NCBI GenBank assembly: GCA_964370185.1
Contig: CAYJIJ010000019.1
Coordinates: 1-35,345 of the forward strand
Length of the DNA stretch: 35,345 nt
From: CAYJEQ01 sp964370185
Lineage (GTDB): Bacteria > Bacillota > Clostridia > Oscillospirales > Ruminococcaceae
Direction of reading: 5' to 3'
How positions within the stretch are numbered: position 1 is the stretch's first letter; the number at the start of each line of letters is the position of its first letter. The notes beneath the pieces are model-generated. The model had not been told where the DNA came from and made no database searches. It was given only the letters and a program-made list of their open reading frames with translations. The translations under genes were made by a program, and so were the position numbers. Positions 21,609 to 29,247 of this stretch are shown here, piece by piece.

Positions 21609-23656
21609 TCGTCAAACTCCGCAGAATTATCCTGCTCTATTCTAAATGTTTTGTTGTCAAAGTCGAGAGTTATTTCTTGGTAGAGGTCATTGCTTAAAAT
21701 AATCTGTATATTTACAACTCCCTCGCCCTCGAATATCGGCTTCCACTCGACAACTTCGGATGGGTTAAACACCTCTTCAACAGCTATCACACCATTCACC
21801 ATAGCCTGCACCCTTACATCTCTGTCGATATCGGGCATTGGTATTGTAAGCCTTAGTCTTGGCAGATTTCCATCGCCCTCGCTGAGAACTACATTGATAT
21901 ATGCACCCTCATCCACTACTGAGCCCTGTGGTGGGTCTTGTTCTATAATTGTACCCCTTGGCAAATCACTTTCGGCATAACTTTGTCCGCCAATGCCAAG
22001 CTTAAAGTTTTCAAGGAGTGTTTCTGCATCGCCTATCTTCATCCCCACGAGTGCTGGAACCATTACAGTTTTGCTCTCTTCACCAATGCTCACCTGCACT
22101 TCAATGACTGTGCCCGAGCTTACCGCAGTGGTGGGTGGTGGATTGAGTGATACTACCGTACCCACTGGCATGGTGTCGTGGAAAACTTCTTGTATTGCGT
22201 ATTTAAGCCCAACTTGGTCGAGCTCTTCATAGGCTGTGGCGGCATCTGCGCCCACCACATTTGGGACTACCACTTCTTTTTGCCCACTGCTCACCTTTAT
22301 CCTGATGGTTGAGCCAACCTTAACGGTACGCCCTGGGTCGGGGCTTTGTGAGTAGATTACCCCTGCACCATATGTTGGGTGGTAATCAGTGGTTTCTACC
22401 TCTATGTCAAAGTTTTCAGTAACACTTTGTGAATTTTCTAAGGCGTCGTATTTCATGCCTATTAGCTCGGGGACATTTGTATCCTCAACCGTCTGAAAGG
22501 GGTTGTTTAGATAGAACATTGTAAGCACGAAGGTAAGTGAAACAAGTGCAAATGCCGCAGTTATACCAGCCATCACGGGAACCATCGGTATCACTGTTTC
22601 TCTGACTGATTTTTCACTTTTTTCCTCTTCTAAATTATCGGTGTTTTTAGACGCTTTTTTTCTATTTTGCGCCGATTTAACCCCATTTGAGAGTTTATCT
22701 TTCATTTTTTCACTCCAAGGTATTTGTTCATCAGTGGGTTTTACTATCACTTTTTTTTCTGGCGTTGGTGCTTTAACTGCGGATTTATCCACTGCGTCCG
22801 ATTTTGTGCGAGCTGGTACTGCCGCTTGTGGATTTTTCTTAAATGCATCAAAATCATTTATCATCTCCGCCGCCGACTGATATCTCCTGCCCATATCCTT
22901 TTGCATTGCATGTATTACAATCTCTTCAAGTGGCTTTGGAATATCAGCATTTATCTGGGTGGGTTTTAATGGCACTGCCTGAATTTGCTGAAGCGCCACC
23001 GATATTGGTGTATCGGCATCAAAGGGGAGCTTGCCTGTGAGCATTTCAAAGAGCATTACCCCCACTGAGTAGATATCTGTGCGTTGGTCGGTTGCCGCTC
23101 CACTCGCCTGCTCGGGGCTTATATAGTGGACTGAGCCTATTGCTCTATCTGTAATTGTGTGTGCGCCACTCCTTGCAAACCTTGCAATACCGAAATCGGT
23201 TATCTTTATTGTACCGTCGGGTAGTAGCATCATATTTTGCGGCTTTATGTCCCTGTGGACAATTCCCTTATCGTGGGCATGTTGTAATCCCTTTAGTATC
23301 TGCACCGAAAAGTGCACTGCTTGTTTCCAGTCGATTACCCCTTGTTGCTCGATATATTCCTTTAGGGTAATACCGTCTATATATTCCATGATGATGAAAT
23401 GCACCCTCTCGGTGAAGCTCACATCATATACCTTAACTATATTGTCATGCGAAAGCATAGCTACTGCCTTGCTTTCATTTTTAAACCTGCGTAAAAACTC
23501 TTCATTTTCAGCAAATTCACTTCTGAGTATCTTTATTGCAACGGGTTTTTCATCGGTTACATCCCTGCCTAAATAGACATATGACATACCGCCTATTCCC
23601 ACAAGTTCAATCACTTCATATCTGCCGTCTAAGCGTCTTCCGATATATTTATCCAT
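21605..23656 (-). CDS. prkC: PASTA-domain serine/threonine protein kinase
   Basis: A 683-residue membrane kinase. The cytoplasmic kinase domain (12-270) has K42, HRDIKPQN with D136, DFG at 154-156 and GSVHYISPEQ. A charged linker is followed by one TM (about 357-382). Outside the cell come three PASTA repeats (392-459, 461-525, 528-594), which bind muropeptides or lipid II, and a C-terminal beta-like extension (598-683). These kinases phosphorylate cell-wall, translation and sporulation-exit targets; Bacillus PrkC also senses germination muropeptides. It is coupled to prpC by TGATG, and the rsgA start overlaps its stop. The length and PASTA number are typical; the C-terminal extension is less common. 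Confidence 0.96.
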   Translation of the reverse strand: MDKYIGRRLDGRYEVIELVGIGGMSYVYLGRDVTDEKPVAIKILRSEFAENEEFLRRFKNESKAVAMLSHDNIVKVYDVSFTERVHFIIMEYIDGITLKEYIEQQGVIDWKQAVHFSVQILKGLQHAHDKGIVHRDIKPQNMMLLPDGTIKITDFGIARFARSGAHTITDRAIGSVHYISPEQASGAATDQRTDIYSVGVMLFEMLTGKLPFDADTPISVALQQIQAVPLKPTQINADIPKPLEEIVIHAMQKDMGRRYQSAAEMINDFDAFKKNPQAAVPARTKSDAVDKSAVKAPTPEKKVIVKPTDEQIPWSEKMKDKLSNGVKSAQNRKKASKNTDNLEEEKSEKSVRETVIPMVPVMAGITAAFALVSLTFVLTMFYLNNPFQTVEDTNVPELIGMKYDALENSQSVTENFDIEVETTDYHPTYGAGVIYSQSPDPGRTVKVGSTIRIKVSSGQKEVVVPNVVGADAATAYEELDQVGLKYAIQEVFHDTMPVGTVVSLNPPPTTAVSSGTVIEVQVSIGEESKTVMVPALVGMKIGDAETLLENFKLGIGGQSYAESDLPRGTIIEQDPPQGSVVDEGAYINVVLSEGDGNLPRLRLTIPMPDIDRDVRVQAMVNGVIAVEEVFNPSEVVEWKPIFEGEGVVNIQIILSNDLYQEITLDFDNKTFRIEQDNSAEFDE

Positions 23657-24402
23657 CAGCTTCTCCCTTCCTTAAATTCGGGTGCAATAATGACTGTGGT
23701 TATATTATCCCCACCGCCGTTTTTATTTGCAATATCTATGAGTGGACGCACCGTGCCAAGCTCGACGCTATCCTTTATCTTTTTAATCATATCTTCGGGT
23801 GAAATATAGTTGTAAAGCCCGTCTGTGCATAGTAAGAATACATCTCCCTGCAAAATCTCACATTCAAAGTAATCTGCATCCACAACCTCTTCCACCCCAA
23901 GCGCTCTGGTTATGTAATGTTTTTGTGGATGGTTTTTTGCCTGTTCGGGTGTAATACCACCCTTTTTAAGTAAGAACTGCACCACGGTATGATCCTGTGT
24001 GAGTTGAGTTATTTCTGAATTTTCTTCGTTGTATTTGTAAAGCCTACTGTCTCCTGCATATATGCAGTATAGCGTATTTTCTTTTAAAAGTGCCACCACC
24101 GCTGTGGTGCCCATGCCTGCAAGCCCATCTTCTTTGGACTTATTATAAACCGCCGCATTTGCGTTATTTATAGCTGAAACAAGCAGTTGTTTCGGAATAA
24201 AGTCTTTTTCCGAAACGCCTATATCAAGCGTGCTCTCTATATATTCTGTGGCGAGTTTGCTCGCAATGCTTCCGCCCACAGCGCCACCCATTCCGTCACA
24301 GACAATTGAATATAGCAAATCGGAAGCGAGCACTTTATTTGTAAAATAATCTTGATTGTCCTCTCTTACCGCGCCTGCATCGGTGTTTCCAAAAACCGCC
24401 AT
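23656..24402 (-). CDS. prpC: PP2C-family protein phosphatase (Stp/PrpC type)
   Basis: A 248-residue cytoplasmic metal-dependent phosphatase that opposes the PASTA kinase. Motifs are REDNQDYF (metal-binding D), VCDGMGGAVGGSIAS, GMGTTAVVALL, YAGDSRLYK, LTQDHTVVQ, LLCTDGLYNY and GGGDNITTVI, all in the standard PPM order. The stop and the prkC start overlap in TGATG. GAGGAGGGG precedes the ATG. It is the first gene of the prpC-prkC-rsgA-thiN unit; a gap of about 120 bases separates it from rlmN and holds no recognisable gene. Confidence 0.95.
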   Translation of the reverse strand: MAVFGNTDAGAVREDNQDYFTNKVLASDLLYSIVCDGMGGAVGGSIASKLATEYIESTLDIGVSEKDFIPKQLLVSAINNANAAVYNKSKEDGLAGMGTTAVVALLKENTLYCIYAGDSRLYKYNEENSEITQLTQDHTVVQFLLKKGGITPEQAKNHPQKHYITRALGVEEVVDADYFECEILQGDVFLLCTDGLYNYISPEDMIKKIKDSVELGTVRPLIDIANKNGGGDNITTVIIAPEFKEGRS

Positions 24403-24523
24403 CGGCTACCCCTCCTCTTTGCTGTTAATTAGATATTTAAAGCTTAAACTGCTAAATATTTTTTCTATCCCTCCACTCACTTCGCTGAGAAGTATCGAAG
24501 AGAATTTTCTAAGCTACTAATTA

Positions 24524-25585
24524 CTACTTAGCATTAGTTTTTTTGCTATTTAGTCTGAGCTGTCCGCATGCAGCATCTATATCGCTACCGAGCTCTCTGC
24601 GCACCGTAGCATTGATATTATGCTCAAGTAAAGTTTTTTTAAACCTCTCTACCGAGCTGTTTGCACTTCTTATGTAATTAGTTTCTTTTACACTATTTAT
24701 CGGTATTAAATTCACATGGCATACCATGCCTTTTAGCAGTGAAATTAACTCCTTTGCTTTTTCAGGAGTGTCGTTTACTCCCTCTATAAGTGCATATTCA
24801 AAGGATATTCTCCTGCCTGTGGCATTAAAATAATCCTTACAAGCCTTTAATAGCTTTTCTATATTATAGCTATTATTTACGGGCATTATACCGCTTCTAT
24901 CCTTATCATTTGTGGCATGTAGGGAAATGGAGAGAGTTATGCCGAGTTTTAGCTCCATTAAATCGTAGATTTTATCCACCAAGCCACAGGTTGAGAGTGA
25001 AACATGCCTTAAGCTCAAATTTTTCCCCTCGGGGGAAGAGAGTATATTTAAAAAATCAACTACATTATTAAAATTGTCAAGTGGCTCACCAATTCCCATT
25101 AGTACTAAGCTTCCCACTTTCACGCCTGCGTCCTGCTCTATCAGATATATCTGCTCAAGCATTTCCGAGGCGGTTAAGTTGCGCTTAAAGCCTGCAAGTG
25201 TGCTCGCACAAAATTTGCAACCCATTTTGCACCCCACCTGTGTGGAAATGCAAAGGCTATATGCGTGCTTATACTGCATAAGTACCGCTTCAACACAATC
25301 GCCATCGTCGAGTGCAAGCAAGTATTTTTTAGTGCCATCAAGCTTTGAAGCAAGCACGCGCTCAACTTTAAGGGTTTTTATCTCACAGTTTTCACTGAGC
25401 TTTTCCCTTAGTGCAGAGGATAGATTTGTCATCCCGCTAAAGCTATCCACTCTCTGCTTGTGAAGCCATGAGTAAATCTGCCCCGCCCTAAAATTTTGCT
25501 CGCCTAAGTCTTTTAGCATCTCTTTTAGCTTTGGCAGAGTTAGCGATTTTATATCAATATTTTCTTTTTCGGAAATATTATTCAT
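24524..25585 (-). CDS. rlmN: 23S rRNA A2503 / tRNA A37 C2-methyltransferase RlmN (radical SAM)
   Basis: A 353-residue radical-SAM enzyme that methylates carbon 2 of A2503 in 23S rRNA. The iron-sulfur motif reads CKMGCKFCAS (CxxxCxxC). Other blocks are the N-terminal LGEQNFRAGQIYSWLHKQ segment, LVLMGIGEPLDNF, ISLHATNDKDRS, the EYALIEGVNDTPE stretch and the C-terminal VRRELGSDIDAACGQL, which holds the methyl-carrying cysteine. The length is normal. The start is 3 bases after the rsmB stop, and its GGAGA ribosome site lies inside the end of rsmB, so the two are coupled. Confidence 0.96.
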   Translation of the reverse strand: MNNISEKENIDIKSLTLPKLKEMLKDLGEQNFRAGQIYSWLHKQRVDSFSGMTNLSSALREKLSENCEIKTLKVERVLASKLDGTKKYLLALDDGDCVEAVLMQYKHAYSLCISTQVGCKMGCKFCASTLAGFKRNLTASEMLEQIYLIEQDAGVKVGSLVLMGIGEPLDNFNNVVDFLNILSSPEGKNLSLRHVSLSTCGLVDKIYDLMELKLGITLSISLHATNDKDRSGIMPVNNSYNIEKLLKACKDYFNATGRRISFEYALIEGVNDTPEKAKELISLLKGMVCHVNLIPINSVKETNYIRSANSSVERFKKTLLEHNINATVRRELGSDIDAACGQLRLNSKKTNAK

Positions 25586-25588
25586 ATA

Positions 25589-26872
25589 TTATTTTATTCT
25601 CCGCAATTTAAAAATAAAAAATCCATCGCCGCCATTTTTAGTTGGCAAATATGTGGTATGTGGATTTTCTTCATCAAAGGGTGCAAATTCTTTGTGTTTA
25701 TCAAGGAATTTATTTACCACATCTTCATTTTCTACTCTGAGCAATGTGCAAGTGGAATAAATAAGCACCCCGTCTACTTTAACATATTTCGAGGAATTTT
25801 CCAATATGTCATACTGAATATTTGGCAAATTTATTAAATCTTCCTGCTTTTTATACCTTATTTCGGGTTTTCTGCGTATAATGCCAAAGCCAGAGCATGG
25901 CACATCGCATAGCACAGAGTCAAAGAGCATGAATTTTTCGTTGTAAAGTGAAGCGTCCCATTTAACCGCCTTGATATTTTCAAGCTTTAGCCTTTTGGCA
26001 CCGTCGTCTATTAGCTTTACTCTGTTTTCATGGAGGTCGCAAGCATATATCTCGCCCTTACCAGCCATAATTTCAGCCATTGTAAAGCTCTTGCCACCAG
26101 GTGCGGCACAGACATCGAGCACTCTTTTTGCACCCTCTGACACCGCCATATCCGAGCATATCTGGCTTGAAACATCCTGCGCATGGAAAAGTCCCTCTTT
26201 AAAGCTTTTAAGCTGTGTAATATCTGAAGACTTTATCTTTAGGCAGTCCTTTATTTCGGTAGTTTCCACCGTAGCGCCCTCATTTTGAAGCTTTTCTGCG
26301 AGCTTTTCCGTGCTTGTGAGGGTGGTATTAACCCTTATGTAATTTGGCGGTGCGCCAAGTGAAGCTGAGAGTATCTCCCTCACTTTTTCCTCACCATGGT
26401 AATTATAAAGCTTGTCCACAAGCCAAAGCGGGCAGGAACACTCCACCGAAATCTGCTCTTTAACCCCACCTTTTACAGGTGGAATTTTCATATCATCCCT
26501 TATAAAGTTTCTAAGCAGTCCGTTTACAAAGCCAGAGGCAAAGCTCACCTTATTTTTCTTAGCAAGTGTTACCCCCTCGTTTACAGCGGCACTCTCGGGC
26601 ACGCTGTCCATATAGAGGAGCTGATATAGGCTAAGCCTTATAATCGCCGCCACAGTTGGATTGAGCTTGTGGGGCGGTGATTTTGAATAGCTTTTTATTA
26701 TGTGGTCAAGGGTTATTCTGCGCTCTACCACTCCATAAATAAGTGCCGTGGCAAATGCTCTGTCCCTTGCCTCAAGCTCTTTTAGGATGTTGTCCACCAC
26801 TATATTTGAATATCCACCTTCACGCTCAATTTTCATTATGGCAGAGAGTGCACTTTGTCTGACTGTTGGCAT
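25589..26872 (-). CDS. rsmB: 16S rRNA C967 5-methyltransferase RsmB
   Basis: The 427-residue protein has an N-terminal NusB-like RNA-binding domain (1-140; ARDRAFATALIYGVVERR) and a C-terminal Rossmann methyltransferase. VLDVCAAPGGKSF is the SAM site, DVPCSGFGIIRRKPEIRY has the first cysteine, and YSTCTLLRVENE the catalytic cysteine. It makes m5C967 in 16S rRNA. AAAGGAGG precedes the ATG, 12 bases after the metallopeptidase gene. The order fmt-(peptidase)-rsmB-rlmN-prpC is the usual Firmicutes arrangement. Confidence 0.95.
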   Translation of the reverse strand: MPTVRQSALSAIMKIEREGGYSNIVVDNILKELEARDRAFATALIYGVVERRITLDHIIKSYSKSPPHKLNPTVAAIIRLSLYQLLYMDSVPESAAVNEGVTLAKKNKVSFASGFVNGLLRNFIRDDMKIPPVKGGVKEQISVECSCPLWLVDKLYNYHGEEKVREILSASLGAPPNYIRVNTTLTSTEKLAEKLQNEGATVETTEIKDCLKIKSSDITQLKSFKEGLFHAQDVSSQICSDMAVSEGAKRVLDVCAAPGGKSFTMAEIMAGKGEIYACDLHENRVKLIDDGAKRLKLENIKAVKWDASLYNEKFMLFDSVLCDVPCSGFGIIRRKPEIRYKKQEDLINLPNIQYDILENSSKYVKVDGVLIYSTCTLLRVENEDVVNKFLDKHKEFAPFDEENPHTTYLPTKNGGDGFFIFKLRRIK

Positions 26873-26884
26873 ATAAGCCTCCTT

Positions 26885-27580
26885 TTAGTCCCTGTTTCTG
26901 TTTCCATATAAGAGGAATAATCTTAGTAGCTGTGCGAGTGACATTATCAGCGCCGCCACATAGGTGAGTGCCGCCGCCGAGAGCACTTTTTTTGCTCCAT
27001 TTAGCTCTTCTCCCTCGAGGTAGCCATCATTTTCAAGTGTTTTAATCGCCCTACTGCTCGCATTAAATTCTACGGGTAGCGTGATTGTTTGAAACACTGC
27101 CACTGCGGAAAATGTAATTAGTCCTATTGTAGTTAGCCCCGATATATCTATTAGCACACCGAGTATAATTAGTGGTATGCCAAGTGTTGAGCCAAGATTT
27201 GCCACGGGCACAAATAGATTTCTCACCTTTATTGGGAGATAGCCTCTGTCGTGCTGTATTGCATGCCCCACTTCATGTGCGGCAACCCCTATTGAAGCGA
27301 TGGAACTGCTTAAATAAACCTCGTCCGAAAGACGAATTGTATTGCTTCTTGGATCGAAGTGGTCACTGAGTCTTCCACTCACTCGTTCAACACGCACATG
27401 GTTTAGCCCATTGCTGTCGAGTATTCTTCTCGCTACATCCGCCCCAGTATATCCACGTGAACTTCTTACATTTTTGTATTTGTTAAATGCGGAGGTAACT
27501 CTTGCCTGTGCAAGCATACCAAGTATCATAGCTGGTATTATAAGTATGAAATAATAGCTGTCAAAATAAAAATATGGCAT
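26885..27580 (-). CDS. Membrane zinc metallopeptidase (YugP-type)
   Basis: The 231-residue membrane protein has the zinc motif HEVGHAIQH, with hydrophobic spans at the N terminus (about 8-24), around 135-175 and at the C terminus (about 195-225). ARRILDSNGLNHVRVERVSG and the SDHFDPRSNTIRLSDEVY stretch are typical of the neutral zinc metallopeptidase family (YugP). The in vivo substrate is unknown. In many Clostridia this gene lies between fmt and rsmB, as here. A CAGGAG ribosome site precedes the ATG. It is probably cotranscribed with fmt, 38 bases upstream. Confidence 0.88.
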   Translation of the reverse strand: MPYFYFDSYYFILIIPAMILGMLAQARVTSAFNKYKNVRSSRGYTGADVARRILDSNGLNHVRVERVSGRLSDHFDPRSNTIRLSDEVYLSSSIASIGVAAHEVGHAIQHDRGYLPIKVRNLFVPVANLGSTLGIPLIILGVLIDISGLTTIGLITFSAVAVFQTITLPVEFNASSRAIKTLENDGYLEGEELNGAKKVLSAAALTYVAALIMSLAQLLRLFLLYGNRNRD

Positions 27581-27618
27581 AATAATCTCCTGTTTTATTA
27601 GTTCTTTTAATCTTTGTC

Positions 27619-28539
27619 TTAGCCTAAATAATCACCTTTTTTAATAGATTTCCCCATTAAAAACTGTGATGCGGGCATCCTTTTTGCGCCCTCGCTTTGA
27701 ATTTCTGTAAGCCTTAGAGCACCCTCACCGCAACCTATAATGAAATTCTTTTCATCGAGTATTTCTCCTGCATTTCCACTGTATCCCTCAGCTACTTCTG
27801 CCCTGTACACTTTTAGGAGCTTGCCCTCAAATGTAGTATGTGCCACCGGCCACGGGTTTACTCCCCTTATGAGGTTGTGCAGGGTAATGGCATCTTTACT
27901 AAAATCGAGCTTCGCCATCGCTTTATTTAGCATCGGCGCATAGCTTGAATGCTCCTCAATTTGTGGCTGTGGGGTAATTTCGCCTTTTTCCAGTGATATT
28001 ATCGTATCGGTGATTAGCTTTGAGCCGAGTATTGATAATCTGTCGTGCAGTTCACCAGCTGTTTCTTCCGGCATTAGCTCGGTGCTTACCTTTGTGAGCA
28101 TATCGCCTGTGTCGAGCCCCTCCGCCATCAGCATTGCGGTCACGCCCACTTCTTTACATCCATCAATAACCGACCACTGTATTGGCCCAGCTCCACGATA
28201 TTTTGGGAGCAGTGAGGCGTGCAAGTTTACACAGCCGTATTTTGGGTAACTCAGTATTTCCTTTGGCAGTATCTTTCCATATGCTACCACTATAATTAAA
28301 TCGGGTGCATAGCTCTCTATTATTTTTAAGGCTTCGCCGTCTTTCAGTGCCGTGTTTTGATACACTGGTATATTATGCACTAAGGCGAGCTCTTTTACTG
28401 GGGGAGGTGCAAGTTTATACCCTCTGCCCTTGGGCTTGTCTGGCTGGGTAAACACTGCCGAAACCCTATGCCCTGCGGCGATGATTTCCTTTAGTGGCGG
28501 CACAGCAAATTCGGGAGTGCCCATATATATTATATTCAT
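27619..28539 (-). CDS. fmt: Methionyl-tRNA formyltransferase
   Basis: The 306-residue enzyme formylates initiator Met-tRNA using 10-formyl-tetrahydrofolate. The N-terminal domain has IIYMGTPEFAVPPL and the catalytic block CVNLHASLLPKYRGAGPIQW with the N and H, followed by GLDTGDML with the D. The C-terminal OB domain has ALRLTEIQSEGAKRM. Length and motifs are standard. CGGAGAA lies 6 bases before the ATG. The 216 bases upstream to def hold no convincing gene. Confidence 0.96.
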   Translation of the reverse strand: MNIIYMGTPEFAVPPLKEIIAAGHRVSAVFTQPDKPKGRGYKLAPPPVKELALVHNIPVYQNTALKDGEALKIIESYAPDLIIVVAYGKILPKEILSYPKYGCVNLHASLLPKYRGAGPIQWSVIDGCKEVGVTAMLMAEGLDTGDMLTKVSTELMPEETAGELHDRLSILGSKLITDTIISLEKGEITPQPQIEEHSSYAPMLNKAMAKLDFSKDAITLHNLIRGVNPWPVAHTTFEGKLLKVYRAEVAEGYSGNAGEILDEKNFIIGCGEGALRLTEIQSEGAKRMPASQFLMGKSIKKGDYLG

Positions 28540-28755
28540 CTAATTCTCCGTATCTGAAAATTCATTTATAATTGCTTATAAAAATTAATCTGCCAATAAT
28601 CACAGGCTTAATAATTTGTAAAGCTTTTTGGACATTGCAAGCTTCATGACACAGCTAAATCTGCGAAATATTTTTTGCATCCTTCTTAAGACACCTACAC
28701 CGATATAAGGCTATATCACTATATTTATTAATCTTTTGCCTAAGGGTAGTAAATA

Positions 28756-29226
28756 TTAGTCGGTTTCAACTTCCGAGGGGTCGAGCATATAGTCGGCAAT
28801 ATCTTTAAAAAGCACGCCGTTTAGATGGTCTATTTCATGGCAGAGTGCTCTTGCTAAGAGCTCTTCGCCCTCCACTTCTATTTCTCTTCCATCCCTGTCA
28901 AGCGCTCTGACAATTACCATATATGGTCTTTTAACCATGCCATATTCGCCAGGGGAAGAAAGGCAACCCTCACTGCCCTCCTGCTCGCTTTCGCTTAGTA
29001 TTATTTTGGGATTAATTAGCTCTATTATGCCGTCCCCCACATCAATTACTACCACCTGACGCAGTACACCCACCTGCGGTGCGGCAAGGCCTACGCCGTT
29101 TGCTTCGTACATTGTGTCCGCCATATCGTCAAGGAGTGTAAAGAGCCTGTCGTCAAATTTTTCCACTATTCTGCTCTTTTTTCTAAGCAGTTCATCTTCA
29201 TCGGTCAGTATTTTTCTAATTGCCAT
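28756..29226 (-). CDS. def: Peptide deformylase
   Basis: A 156-residue metalloenzyme that removes the formyl group from new proteins. All three active-site motifs are seen: GVGLAAPQVG, EGCLSSPGEYG (metal Cys) and HEIDHLNG (two His and catalytic Glu). The short length and motif 2 variant are typical of clostridial type-1-like deformylases. The ATG at 29226 is preceded by GAGGGG, 21 bases after priA. Confidence 0.96.
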   Translation of the reverse strand: MAIRKILTDEDELLRKKSRIVEKFDDRLFTLLDDMADTMYEANGVGLAAPQVGVLRQVVVIDVGDGIIELINPKIILSESEQEGSEGCLSSPGEYGMVKRPYMVIVRALDRDGREIEVEGEELLARALCHEIDHLNGVLFKDIADYMLDPSEVETD

Positions 29227-29247
29227 TTGTTTTCCATTCCCCTCTTT

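Noticed and set aside
28600..28680. 26-codon minus-strand frame in the def-fmt gap encoding a basic peptide
   Set aside because: Its AAGAAGG is directly against the ATG with no spacing, I recognise no family, and the region overlaps the short gmk-like match. It is likely chance.
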